NCBI GenBank assembly: GCA_964552395.1
Contig: CAZKGM010000011.1
Coordinates: 31,627 to 95,626, forward strand
Origin: JAJDNH01 sp964552395
GTDB lineage: Bacteria; Acidobacteriota; Thermoanaerobaculia; Thermoanaerobaculales; Sulfomarinibacteraceae
Length of the DNA stretch: 64,000 bases
Reading direction: 5' to 3'
Position 1 is the first letter of the stretch, and the number at the start of each line of letters is the position of its first letter. The notes beneath the pieces are model-generated. The model saw only the letters and a list, made by a program, of their open reading frames with translations. It was not told the DNA's origin and did no database searches. This document shows positions 1 through 9,153 of this stretch, piece by piece. The translations under genes were made by a program, and so were the position numbers.

Positions 1-489
1 GAGGCCGCGCACACCTATGAGCAGAACCCCTACATGCTGTATCCCAACTCGAACTACATCTTCGTCGGCTTCTCCTGGAACCTCATCGACGGCGGCGCCC
101 GGGCCACCCAACGCGAGCGGGCCTCGCTCGAGGTGACGAAGGCGCAGCGAGACCTCGAGGAGGCACGACGCCGGGCCGCGAACGGCGTCGACAAGGCCTA
201 CCGGGAGTATCGCCAGGCCCTGCGAGAGGCGAAGACGGCGCGGGCCAACGTGGCCGCGGCCGAGGAGAACCTGCGCATCGAGGAGGATCAGTACCGGGCC
301 GGCATGTCCAAGACGGCCGACGTGCTGGACGCGGAGGCACTCCTGGCCGAGAGCCGCTTCGCCCTGATCGCTCAGCACTACAACGCCTACCTCAAACAAG
401 GCCGTCTGCTCGCGCTCTCCGGCGAAAGCCTGGTCGATTTCTACCGCAGCCTGGCGCCGAGCGCCGAAGCCAAAGGAGCAAGCTCATGA
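1..489 (+). CDS. TolC-family outer-membrane efflux channel, C-terminal part (partial)
   Basis: The reading frame is open at the left edge of the window, and 162 residues are visible. They show a short strand-like segment (YIFVGFSWNLIDGG) followed by long amphipathic helices rich in Ala, Glu and Arg. This is the pattern of the second beta-hairpin and periplasmic alpha-barrel of TolC/OMF proteins. The family forms the exit duct of tripartite pumps, trimerising in the outer membrane. The stop codon overlaps the ATG of the HlyD-type adaptor gene (ATGA), and a DHA2 pump follows, so the three genes form a complete EmrAB-TolC-like set. The N-terminus and signal peptide lie outside the window. Substrate cannot be inferred from the sequence. 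Confidence is good because the fold pattern and gene context agree. Confidence 0.8.
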   Translation, partial: EAAHTYEQNPYMLYPNSNYIFVGFSWNLIDGGARATQRERASLEVTKAQRDLEEARRRAANGVDKAYREYRQALREAKTARANVAAAEENLRIEEDQYRAGMSKTADVLDAEALLAESRFALIAQHYNAYLKQGRLLALSGESLVDFYRSLAPSAEAKGASS

Positions 490-1544
490 AGAAGTGGATC
501 GGCCTCGCGGTGATCCTGCTGTTCGTCGCCGGCGGGGTCGTGACGTGGTTCTTCTACTGGAAGAACGCACAGCTGTACCCGAGCACCGACGACGCCTACG
601 TGGCCGGCGACATCTACCAGATCTCGTCCAGGATCCCCGGCACCATCCTCAACCTCGATGTCGACGACAACCAGCCGGTGGCGAAGGGGCAGGTGGTGGC
701 GACGATCGACCCCGAGCAGTACGACCGCGAGGTCGACCAGGCACAGGCGGCGCTGGCCCAGGCGCGGACCATCCCGGCCAGGAACCGAGCGAAGATCGCC
801 GAGGCGCAGGCCGACGTCCAGGCGGCTTCCAGCGCCCTCGAGCTGGCGCGGGCCGACCTCGCCCGCTTCGCCGAGCTCGTCAAGAGGAGCTCGATTCCGA
901 AGCGCGCCTACGATCAGGCGGTGACCGCGGAGCAGGTAGCTGCTGCGCGCCTTGCCGCCAAGCAGAAGGCGCAGGCCGCCGCTCAGGCGAGCCTCGACGT
1001 GAGCGAGAAGAGTGTCAAGCAGGCCGAGACCGGCGTCGCCGCAGCGCAACTTCGCCGCTCCTACTGCACGATCCTGTCGCCGGTGGCCGGGCTCGTCAGC
1101 GAGAGCACGGCCCAGGAGGGTCAGGTGGTGGCGCCGGGGCAACCCCTGTTCGCGGTGGTTCCGCTGCACGGGGATCACCTCTGGATCGAGGCCAACTTCA
1201 AGGAAACCCAGCTGGCGAGGATCCGCCCCGGTCAAACGGTGCGCTTTCACACCGACGTCGACCCGAAGCGGGAGTACCGGGGCGTCGTCGACAGCCTGAG
1301 CGCCGGGACCGGAGCAGCCTTTTCCCTGCTGCCGCCGGAAAACGCGACCGGCAACTGGGTCAAAGTCGTGCAGCGACTACCGGTCCGGATCGCGGTCGAC
1401 CCGACCTCGATGGCCGGGCAGCCGTTGCGCCTGGGGCTGTCGGTTCACGTTGCCGTTGACACCGTCGATGCCGATCGGGAAGTCGGCGGCAGCAGGTCCG
1501 GGGCCACGGAGAGGGCGGGGGATGGGGAACGCCGCGTCCAATAA
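486..1544 (+). CDS. HlyD/EmrA-type membrane-fusion (periplasmic adaptor) protein
   Basis: This 352-residue protein has one N-terminal membrane anchor (residues ~5-25, WIGLAVILLFVAGG), then the lipoyl/barrel-sandwich half-motif around DDAYVAGDIYQISSRIPG. A long Ala/Gln/Glu-rich coiled-coil hairpin covers ~85-185, the second lipoyl half is at CTILSPVAGLVSE, and beta-barrel segments follow (LWIEANFKETQLARIRPGQ). That order is diagnostic of EmrA-like adaptors, which bridge an inner-membrane pump and TolC. The start overlaps the channel gene stop by ATGA. The last ~25 residues (after HVAVDTVDADRE) are low complexity and overlap the start of the pump gene by 23 nt. Substrate is unknown; EmrAB relatives export hydrophobic compounds. 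Confidence 0.92.
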   Translation: MKKWIGLAVILLFVAGGVVTWFFYWKNAQLYPSTDDAYVAGDIYQISSRIPGTILNLDVDDNQPVAKGQVVATIDPEQYDREVDQAQAALAQARTIPARNRAKIAEAQADVQAASSALELARADLARFAELVKRSSIPKRAYDQAVTAEQVAAARLAAKQKAQAAAQASLDVSEKSVKQAETGVAAAQLRRSYCTILSPVAGLVSESTAQEGQVVAPGQPLFAVVPLHGDHLWIEANFKETQLARIRPGQTVRFHTDVDPKREYRGVVDSLSAGTGAAFSLLPPENATGNWVKVVQRLPVRIAVDPTSMAGQPLRLGLSVHVAVDTVDADREVGGSRSGATERAGDGERRVQ

Positions 1545-3081
1545 GTACCTCATCGCCCTGACGGCGATGATCGGCACCCTGATGGAGGTCATCGACACCT
1601 CGGTGGCGAACGTGTCGTTGCCCCACATGCAGGGGACGTTCTCCGCCGGCGTCGACGAGGTGACCTGGGTCATCACGTCGTACCTGGTCGCCAATGCGAT
1701 CATTCTGCCGATCACCGGCTGGCTCGGCAACCGCTTCGGGCGCAAGCGCTTCTACATCACCTGCCTAGGCATCTTCACGCTTGCGTCCCTCGGCTCTGGG
1801 TCGGCGCCAACGCTGCCGTTCCTGATCATCATGCGCGTGCTGCAGGGGTTCGCCGGCGGCGCCATGGTGCCGATGTCCCAGGCCATCCTGCTCGAGTCCT
1901 TCCCCAAGGAAGAGCATGGCAAGGCGATGGCGCTGTTCGGGGTCGGCGTGGTGTTCGGACCGATCATCGGGCCGACCCTCGGCGGCTACATCACCGACAC
2001 AATGACCTGGCGCTGGGTCTTCTACATCAACCTCCCGGCCGGTATTCTCGGGATCCTGCTGGCACTCCTCATCATCAAGGACCCGGCTTACATGCGGCGC
2101 CCGAAGGGACGGGTGGACTACTGGAGCTTCGCCTTCATCGCGCTCGGGCTCGGCTCGCTCGAGGTGATGCTCAACCGCGGCCAGCGCTACGACTGGTTCC
2201 ACAGCAACTTCATCACCTTCTTCGCCATGTGCGCGGTGGTGGGCGTGGCTCTCTTCATCTGGCGCTCCTTCACCGCCGCCAACCCGCTGGTCGACCTCAG
2301 GCTGTTCGGGAACCGCGAGTTCGCCAGCGGCACCTTCCTCATGTTCGTGCTCGGCTTCGGCCTCTACGGGTCGTTCACGATGCTGCCGCTTTTTGCCCAG
2401 CAGCTGATGGGCTACACCGCCACCTGGGCCGGGCTCGTTCTGTCGCCGGGCGGTATTGCCTCGCTGCTGGCGATGGTCATCGTCGGCAACCTGGTCGGCA
2501 AGGTCGACACGCGCCTCCTGGTCCTCGTCGGCGCGCTCTTCAACATTGCCGCCCTGTGGCTGCTCCACGACCTCAACCTGCAGGTGGACTTCTTCTTCCT
2601 GATGCTGTCGAGGCTCCTGCAAGGTTTCGGCCTCGGCTTCTTGTTCGTGCCGATCACGGCCGCAGCCTTCGTTCGCCTGTCACGCGAGCAGACCGGCCAG
2701 GGAACCGGGCTCTTCAACCTCTTCCGTAACGAGGGCGGCTCGGTCGGCATCGCCATGGCGGCGACCGTGCTGGCTCGTCGTGCCCAGCACCACCAGACCC
2801 ATCTCGTGGAGCACCTCACGCCCTACTCGCACCGCTTTCAGCAGCGGCTGGCGGAGGCCGCCCACGCCATCTTCGCCGCCTCCGGCCACGACCCGGTTAC
2901 CAGCCGCAAGCTCGCCGGGGGGATCATGTACGGCATCGTGCGCCGGCAGGCCGCCGCCATGGCCTACGTCGACGTCTTCTTCATGCTCACCATCGCCTTT
3001 GTGGTCTTCCTGCCGTTCATCCTCCTGCTGGCGGGAAGGAACGGCCGCTCCACTCCCGACGAAATGCAGAGGGAGGCATGA
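1522..3081 (+). CDS. DHA2-family MFS efflux pump (EmrB/QacA type)
   Basis: This is a 519-residue polytopic transporter with about 14 predicted membrane helices, typical of the drug:H+ antiporter-2 family. Visible signatures are the first helix with DTSVANVSLPHMQGTF, motif A in loop 2-3 (GNRFGRKRFY) and the motif-C-like GVVFGPIIGPTLGGYI in helix 5. The ATG at 1522 is preferred: it is preceded by a purine-rich GGAGAGGGCGGGGG stretch and begins directly before the first helix. An in-frame ATG at 1450 would add 24 Pro/Arg-rich residues inside the adaptor gene. It is the inner-membrane motor of the tripartite pump formed with the two upstream genes. No local regulator is visible; one could lie to the left of the window. 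Confidence 0.93.
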   Translation: MGNAASNKYLIALTAMIGTLMEVIDTSVANVSLPHMQGTFSAGVDEVTWVITSYLVANAIILPITGWLGNRFGRKRFYITCLGIFTLASLGSGSAPTLPFLIIMRVLQGFAGGAMVPMSQAILLESFPKEEHGKAMALFGVGVVFGPIIGPTLGGYITDTMTWRWVFYINLPAGILGILLALLIIKDPAYMRRPKGRVDYWSFAFIALGLGSLEVMLNRGQRYDWFHSNFITFFAMCAVVGVALFIWRSFTAANPLVDLRLFGNREFASGTFLMFVLGFGLYGSFTMLPLFAQQLMGYTATWAGLVLSPGGIASLLAMVIVGNLVGKVDTRLLVLVGALFNIAALWLLHDLNLQVDFFFLMLSRLLQGFGLGFLFVPITAAAFVRLSREQTGQGTGLFNLFRNEGGSVGIAMAATVLARRAQHHQTHLVEHLTPYSHRFQQRLAEAAHAIFAASGHDPVTSRKLAGGIMYGIVRRQAAAMAYVDVFFMLTIAFVVFLPFILLLAGRNGRSTPDEMQREA

Positions 3082-3412
3082 CCGGCGTCGTGCGCCGGCG
3101 GCGGCGGGGGGCCGGCCGAGGTCCGCTGGAGCGTTTTCGAGGCTCCCCTCCCACACATCTCTCCTAGATTCCGGCGAGGCCGGAGATCGCCCCGCTCACA
3201 CGTCGCCGCAAGAAGCGGGCAGCGGCTCCCTCGTTGAGTTGGGGCCGGGGCACACAGGGTCGCGGTGAGAATCGCGACCCCAGCCGGCAGAAGGAGAGCT
3301 TCTGCAGGCCGCTGGCGCTCGTCCCGGCTGCGGAGTAGAGTGGAGGCAGGTACTTCGCCTGGTGATGAGGAGGAGGGGCCGAGTCAGGGCGCACCGGAGG
3401 GGGTTCGGTGCG
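3082..3412. other. Non-coding gap with two tandem hairpins
   Basis: I see no credible gene in this 331-nt gap. It holds two adjacent perfect inverted repeats. The first is GGGTCGCG/CGCGACCC (3257-3264 and 3273-3280, 8-nt loop). The second is GCAGAAG/CTTCTGC (3287-3293 and 3299-3305, 5-nt loop). Neither is followed by a T-run, so a simple Rho-independent terminator is not supported. They could protect the 3' end of the efflux transcript or fold in the leader of the broken gene that starts at 3413. Confidence 0.5.
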
Positions 3413-5259
3413 ATGAAGACAATGCAGCAGGAAGCGTCCGGCCGCCGGAGGGCGTTGCTCGCCGGCGTGATCGTGCTGGTGTCCGGCCAGATGGTGGTGG
3501 GCAGCGTTGCTCTGGCCCTGTCCCCGACTAAGACCATGACGCAGTACGCCCACCGCGTCTGGACCCCGGACGAGGGCTTGCCCCAGGTCACCGTCCAGGC
3601 GATGGTGCAGACGCGGGATGGGTACATCTGGATCGGCACTAGAGGCGGTGGGGTTGCCACCCTCGTCGGCAACGGCGTCAAGCGGTTCAACCTCGGACTC
3701 TCGGCCAACCAGGAGAACGTCAAGGCGGCGCACGAGGAGGCGGACGGCACGCTCTGGTTTGCGACTACCGGCGGCCTCATCCGGCTGGCCGACGGCAAGA
3801 CGCTCGCCTTCACGATCCGCGACGGCCTCGCCGAGGACAACGTACACCAGGTCCTTGAGGACGACTCCGGCAATCTGTAGGTGAGCTCCAACCGGGGCAT
3901 CATGCGGGTGGCGAAGGCCGAGGTCGACGCCTTCGCCCGCGGCGCGGTCCACACGGTCCACAGCACGCTGTACGGGCGTGCAGACGGGATGCTCAGCCGC
4001 GAGTGCAATGGCGGCTCACAGCCTGCCGGCTGCAGGACCAGCGACGGCCGTCTGTGGTTTCCAACCGTGCACGGCGTCGTCACGGTCGATCCGTCCAGCC
4101 TCGGCGGTAAGCCGTCCGCGCCGCCGGTTCTCATCGAACAGGCCCTGTTCGACGGCACCTCCTACGCCCTCGGCTCGAAGGCCGTCGCGCCGGCTGGGTC
4201 CCGCAGCTTCGAGATCCACTACACCGCCCCCAATTCCTGACTTCCGAGCGCGTCCGCTTCAGGTACATCCTGGAAGGCCTCGACCGCGACTGGATCGACG
4301 CCGGAAGCCGGCGGACCGCCTACTTCAACCGTCTCCCATATGGCCAATACCGCTTCCGCGTCACCGCCTGCATCGGCGACGGGGTGTGGAACCGGGACGG
4401 CGCCTCCTTCGACCTCCGGGTCAGGCCTCACTTCTACGAGACGACGCCTTTCCTCGCGATCGCCGCTCTCATGCTTATCGCAGCCGTAGGCGCCGGCCAT
4501 CGGGTGAGAACGCGCCAGCTTCGCCGGCGACAGAGTCAGCTTGTGGCTGCCGTCGAGGATCGTACCCGCTCCCTCTCCGAGCTGGCGGCCGAGATGAAGG
4601 AGCTGTCCCTGCGCGATCCCCTGACGGGGCTGCGCAACCGCCGCTACCTGTTCGAGACGATCCAGCCGGTGATCCAGGACCTCGCGCAGCTGCGAGCGGC
4701 CGCGGCAGAGGGCCAGCCGTTCCGGCGAGGCATGGAGCACGGCTCTTCACTCGGCGTGCTGATGCTCGACGTCGATCACTTCAAGGAGGTCAACGACCGG
4801 CACGGGCACGAGTCCGGCGACCTCGTGCTGCGCGGAATCGCCGACGTGCTCACGGGGTGTATCCGTCCCCGAGACCTGGCCGTCCGCTGGGGGGGCGAGG
4901 AGTTCCTGCTGGTGTTGGTGAACACCGACAGCGCCTACCTGGCGGCCGTGGCGAAGAGAGTGCTGCAGCGCGTGGCCAGCGCCAACCTCACCACGATCGA
5001 CGGCACGACGATCCGCCGCACCTGCTCCATCGGCGTGGCGTCGTACCCGTTCTACCCCGACCTCGATCGGGATCTGTCCATGGAGCAGCTTATCGCCGTT
5101 GCCGACCTGGGCCTCTACCTCGCGAAACACGAAGGACGCGACCGCTTCGTTCGCCTGGTAGCCGGAAACCTCATCCCGGAAGACGAGGGCGAAATCGGCC
5201 GCATGCTCGGTTCGACCGACGTGGCTCTCGGCGACGGCTACGTGGCGATCGATCAATGA
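3413..5259 (+). pseudogene. Broken beta-propeller sensor diguanylate cyclase (Reg_prop - Y_Y_Y - TM - GGDEF)
   Basis: Three consecutive reading frames together encode one degenerate sensor protein. The first (from ATG 3413, after a GGAGGGGG ribosome site) has a signal/anchor segment and two-component-propeller repeats (DGYIWIGTRGGG, DGTLWFATTGGL). It stops at TAG 3878-3880, exactly where the repeat expects Trp (GNLW), so one G-to-A change explains the stop. The same frame continues to 4240 with RLWFPTVHGVVTVDP. It then ends because one C is missing near 4236-4237; the next frame resumes with TSERVRFRYILEGLDRDW (Y_Y_Y domain), a membrane helix (~4450-4500) and a GGDEF domain with intact WGGEEF. 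Few blades remain compared with the usual double propeller. An ATG at 4384 could still yield a membrane-bound active cyclase. Sequencing error is an alternative for each lesion. Confidence 0.75.
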
Positions 5260-5452
5260 TGGACCACTTCCGACCAGAGGAATGAAGAACTGCCATGTGA
5301 TGTTTCCTGATAGGGTTGACCGGAGTTCGGGGCCTTATTGTCTCTCCTGACCATCTCGACCGGACGGCGCGCGAGCGCTCGCGGCGCCGTGCTCGAGGCC
5401 TCGGCCCCTCTCGACACGCCGCCGGCAGGCTGCAGAATGCCGGAAAGGCGGG

Positions 5453-8400
5453 ATGCGATTGTCTGAGCCGCTGCGAGCGCTGATTCTCGCGGCCCGGCGC
5501 GAGGATGCCGAGCTGATGCTGGAGGAGCTTCGCAGCCAGGAAGTCGTCGTTGAAGGCATCGTGGCTGACGGTGAGCGAGGCTTCCGCGCCGCGCTCAACA
5601 GCCGTTTCGATATCATTCTCGCCGACCCTACTCTGGCCTCGTTTCGCCCGCTGGAAGCGCTGGATGCGGTTGCCGCTGCAGGCCTCGAGATACCAATCAT
5701 CTTTGTCTCCGACAGGGTTGACGAGCCGGACGACATCGACAGCATCAAGAACGGCGCAGCCGACTACATCCCTAAGAATGAGCTTGGCCGCCTGGGCACT
5801 GCCGTGCGTCGCGCGGTCGAACGACAGCGCCGGCGCGAAAGAACGCGGCGCAGCGATCGCGCGCTGCGGGACAGCCGGACCGAGCTCAACGCGGTGTTCG
5901 AGAGCGCACCGGTCGCGATCTTCCTGGTGGACAGTGAAAGAAGAGTCGTGAAAGCCAACCGCGCCGCCGAGGACATCACCGGGCATTTGGCGAGCGAGCT
6001 GCAGGGAATGACGACCGGCGATGCTCTCGGCTGTCTTCATGCCCTTGACGACCCGCGCGGCTGCGGCTTCGGACCCGACTGCTCGCGCTGTGTCGTGAGA
6101 CGGGCCGTGCTGGACACCGTCGAAACCGGTACTCCCCATTACGGAGTGGAATGGGTCGCTCCTGTTATGCGCGGCGAGGCCGTGGAGCCTCGGAGCTTGC
6201 TGATCTCCTCGGCACCGGTCGAGACGTCACGGGGGCGGCTGGTGATCGTCTCCGCCAACGACATCACCGAGCGCCGGGCCGCCGACGAGCGCTTTCAGTT
6301 CCTGAACCGTGTTCTGCGCACGATTCGCGAGGTCAACCGCCTCATCGTCCACGAGCGCGACCATGACGCCCTGCTGGGCGAAAGCTGCCGGATTGCGGTC
6401 GAGGAGGGCGGGTTCAGGATGGCCTGGATCGGCCGTGCGGACCTCGCGGCACAGACCGTCGATCCGGTCGCGAAAGCGGGCGCCGAGGAGGGGTACACGG
6501 AGCTCGTAGGCATCCGCCTCGATGGCTCGCCGCGAGCCCGCGGCCCTTGCGGTACCGCGGTGCGGGAGGCACGGCCGGTCGTCATCGACGACACATCGAC
6601 CGATGCGTCGTTCGCACCATGGTGGGACGCGGCGAAGCAGCGCGGCTACCGCTCGGTTGGCTCGTTTCCGATCCTCGTCGGCGGCCGCACCTGGGGTGCA
6701 ATGAACGTCTACGCCGGGCAACCAGCGGTGTTCGGTGACGAGGTTGTCGCCCTGTTCGAGGAGCTGACCGCCGACCTCGGTTTCGCGCTCCTGGCTCTCG
6801 AGATCGAGGAGCGCCGCCAGGGCGCCGAGGAGGCGTTGGCCGCTTCCGAGGCGCGGTATCGGGAGCTGACCGACTTCCTCCCGCAACCGGTGTTCGAAAC
6901 AGACCTCGAAGGCCGAGTGTTGTTCGCCAACGAGACCGCATTCCGGAGGTTCGGATTCACACGGGAGGATGCCAGGAAGGGCATCTCTCTCTCGGATGTG
7001 CTGCTGCCTGAGGACCGCGCCGACGCACGCTGGCGGATGGCACAGCTGGCCGCGGGCGAAAACGTCGACATCCGCGAGTACTCGCTCGTCCGCAAGGACG
7101 GCACCACGTTTCCCGCCCTGATCTACAACTCCGCGATCGCCCACGACGGCCAGGTGGTCGGGTTCCGTGGCCTGATCGTCGATATCACCGACCGCAAGCG
7201 CGCCGAGGAGGAGCTGGCCGCCTCGGAGCATCAGTATCGGGCGCTGTTCGAGGGCGCGAACGACGCCATCATCATCTTCGACCCCGACACCGAGGCCATT
7301 CTCGAGGCCAACCCCCGCGCCTGCGAGCTGTACGGCATTCCCCACAAGGACCTCGTTGGGATGAGCCTCAAGACGATCAGCGAGGACGTGGCGCGAGGCG
7401 AGGCACAGATCCGCGAGCTGCTGCGCGAGGGCGGCCTGCGGAACTTCGAGACAATCCAAGTGAAGAGCGACGGTTCGCCGATCGACCTGCTCGTTAACTC
7501 CTCGGTCATCGACTACCGAGGGCGTCCAGCCATTCTCAGCATCAACCGCGACGTGACGGAGCTCCACCGGCTTGAGGAGCAGCTCAGGCAGTCGCAGAAG
7601 ATGGAGGCCGTTGGCCGCCTCGCCGGCGGCGTCGCCCACGACTTTAACAACCTGCTGCAGGCGATGCTGCTGCAGGCGCAGGTGCTGAGCATCGCGCCCG
7701 GAGACCAGCGGTCGATCGCGGCCACGGCGGAGGAGCTCGAGGACCAGATCAAGCGCGGCGCCGCTCTCACCCACCAGCTGCTGCTGTTCTCGCGCCGCGA
7801 GGCGAGCCGGACGGAGGCGTTGGACCTCAACGAGGTGATCGACGACGCCGTCAGCCTGCTGCGCCGCCTGCTGCGCGAGAACATCCGCCTCACGCTCGAG
7901 ACGGCGGAGGGCCCACTCCCCGTCAAGGCCGACCGCGGCCAGCTGGGCCAGGTCCTGATGAACCTAACGATCAACGCCGGCGACGCAATAGCCGACCGCG
8001 GAGTGGTCACGATCCGGTCCGGCTCGGGCGACGACGGCACGGTCTGGCTGGAGGTCGCAGACACCGGCGAGGGGATCCCCGAGGACGCCCGCGAAAAGCT
8101 GTTCGAGCCGTTCTTCACCACCAAGGAGGCCGGCAAGGGCACCGGCCTCGGCTTGTCGGTCGTGCACGGTATCGTCTCTCATCACGGCGGCCGCATCGAA
8201 GTCGAGAGTGTCCTCGGGGAGGGCAGCACGTTCCGGATCCTGCTGCCTCGCGCGGCCGTATCGCAGACCGCGTCTCCCGGCGGCGCCACCGGCGAGCCGA
8301 AGGACCTGCCGCGTGGGAACGGCGAGCGCGTGCTGGTGGTCGAAGACGAAGACGACGCGCGCGAGGCCTTCGAGAAGATGTTGACGGGCCTCGGCTACGA

Positions 8401-8683
8401 GGTCTTGACCGCCGCCAGCGCCGAAGACGTCGACGAGCTGCCGCCCGACGGGCCCGTCCACCTCCTTCTCACCGACCTGGTCCTGCCCACGCTATCCGGC
8501 GCCGAGCTGGCCCGCGAGCTCGCCGCCCGCTGGCCGGAGATGAAGGTGATACTCATGTCGGGGTACACCGAGGATGAGACGGTTCGCGCCGCCATCCGAG
8601 AAGGCAGCGTTCGCTTCCTGCAGAAACCCTACGGCCTCGCGACCCTCGCCCGCGCCGTGCACGACGCGCTCAACGGCTCGTAG
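5453..8683 (+). CDS. Hybrid sensor histidine kinase: REC-PAS-GAF-PAS-PAS-HisKA-HATPase-REC
   Basis: This 1076-residue soluble kinase has no membrane segment. The domains in order are an N-terminal receiver-like domain (~1-125, Asp58 in ILADPT, weak acidic pocket), PAS (~140-260), GAF (~275-440), PAS (~465-585), PAS (~590-705), HisKA with phosphoacceptor His729 in GGVAHDFNNLL, HATPase (~815-935, DTGEGIP and GKGTGLGLS) and a C-terminal receiver with Asp1008 (LLTDLVLP). The first PAS domain contains a Cys-rich loop with five Cys within ~25 residues (CLHALDDPRGCGF, then CSRC). Family knowledge suggests phosphotransfer from His729 to Asp1008 and on to another partner. Start ATG follows GGAAAGGCGGG. 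No dedicated response regulator is adjacent. Confidence 0.93.
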   Translation: MRLSEPLRALILAARREDAELMLEELRSQEVVVEGIVADGERGFRAALNSRFDIILADPTLASFRPLEALDAVAAAGLEIPIIFVSDRVDEPDDIDSIKNGAADYIPKNELGRLGTAVRRAVERQRRRERTRRSDRALRDSRTELNAVFESAPVAIFLVDSERRVVKANRAAEDITGHLASELQGMTTGDALGCLHALDDPRGCGFGPDCSRCVVRRAVLDTVETGTPHYGVEWVAPVMRGEAVEPRSLLISSAPVETSRGRLVIVSANDITERRAADERFQFLNRVLRTIREVNRLIVHERDHDALLGESCRIAVEEGGFRMAWIGRADLAAQTVDPVAKAGAEEGYTELVGIRLDGSPRARGPCGTAVREARPVVIDDTSTDASFAPWWDAAKQRGYRSVGSFPILVGGRTWGAMNVYAGQPAVFGDEVVALFEELTADLGFALLALEIEERRQGAEEALAASEARYRELTDFLPQPVFETDLEGRVLFANETAFRRFGFTREDARKGISLSDVLLPEDRADARWRMAQLAAGENVDIREYSLVRKDGTTFPALIYNSAIAHDGQVVGFRGLIVDITDRKRAEEELAASEHQYRALFEGANDAIIIFDPDTEAILEANPRACELYGIPHKDLVGMSLKTISEDVARGEAQIRELLREGGLRNFETIQVKSDGSPIDLLVNSSVIDYRGRPAILSINRDVTELHRLEEQLRQSQKMEAVGRLAGGVAHDFNNLLQAMLLQAQVLSIAPGDQRSIAATAEELEDQIKRGAALTHQLLLFSRREASRTEALDLNEVIDDAVSLLRRLLRENIRLTLETAEGPLPVKADRGQLGQVLMNLTINAGDAIADRGVVTIRSGSGDDGTVWLEVADTGEGIPEDAREKLFEPFFTTKEAGKGTGLGLSVVHGIVSHHGGRIEVESVLGEGSTFRILLPRAAVSQTASPGGATGEPKDLPRGNGERVLVVEDEDDAREAFEKMLTGLGYEVLTAASAEDVDELPPDGPVHLLLTDLVLPTLSGAELARELAARWPEMKVILMSGYTEDETVRAAIREGSVRFLQKPYGLATLARAVHDALNGS

Positions 8684-8707
8684 CCTGCCTTCGCCTCGGC
8701 GGTCAGG

Positions 8708-9091
8708 TCAGCTCCCGGTCCGCGCCGCCATCGCCGCCAGGAAGCGCCTCTTGTTCTCCAGGATCTCCTCCTTGAGCGCCGCCGCCTCGCCGCTCTGCAG
8801 CCGGGCCACCGGACGACCACTTCCGAAGTGCTCGCGGACGATCTCGGCCACGTCGTCGACCTGGACCCGGGAGTACCACACGCCCTCGGGGTAGACGACC
8901 ATGTTGGGGCCACGCTCGCACAGGCCGAGCGAGCCGCAGGTCGTGATCTGGACGTTGTCGTGCAGGCCGGCCTCGTGGATTGCCGAGCGCAACGCCTCCA
9001 GCACCTGCTGGCTGCCGCTGGCCGCGCAGCACGGCATCTCGTCCGGCTTTTCCTGGGTGCAGACGTAGACGTGATACTTGAAAGGCTCCAT
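8708..9091 (-). CDS. Thioredoxin-fold [2Fe-2S] ferredoxin (Shethna/NuoE-like)
   Basis: This is a 127-residue protein of the thioredoxin-like [2Fe-2S] ferredoxin family, related to the NuoE/HndA electron carriers. Candidate cluster ligands are Cys11 (VCTQ), Cys21 or Cys22 (PCCAASGS), Cys52 and Cys58 (TTCGSLGLCERGP), followed by the typical VVYPEGVWY stretch. In most relatives the third ligand sits in GCLGxC. Here that position is Ser54 and a Cys lies two residues earlier, so ligand assignment is uncertain. The ATG at 9091 follows AGGAGGGATGTC. A longer in-frame reading to 9580 is out of register with any homologous sequence and overlaps the thioesterase gene. It is convergent with the kinase gene at 5453-8683. 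Confidence 0.85.
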   Translation of the reverse strand: MEPFKYHVYVCTQEKPDEMPCCAASGSQQVLEALRSAIHEAGLHDNVQITTCGSLGLCERGPNMVVYPEGVWYSRVQVDDVAEIVREHFGSGRPVARLQSGEAAALKEEILENKRRFLAAMAARTGS

Positions 9092-9153
9092 GACATCCCT
9101 CCTACAGGGGACCAGGCGATCGTCGCGGTGCCGGCCCCCCGTCGGATTCCACT

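Noticed and set aside
5280..5452. Possible small gene between the pseudogene and the hybrid kinase
   Set aside because: Only very short frames without recognisable ribosome sites are present.
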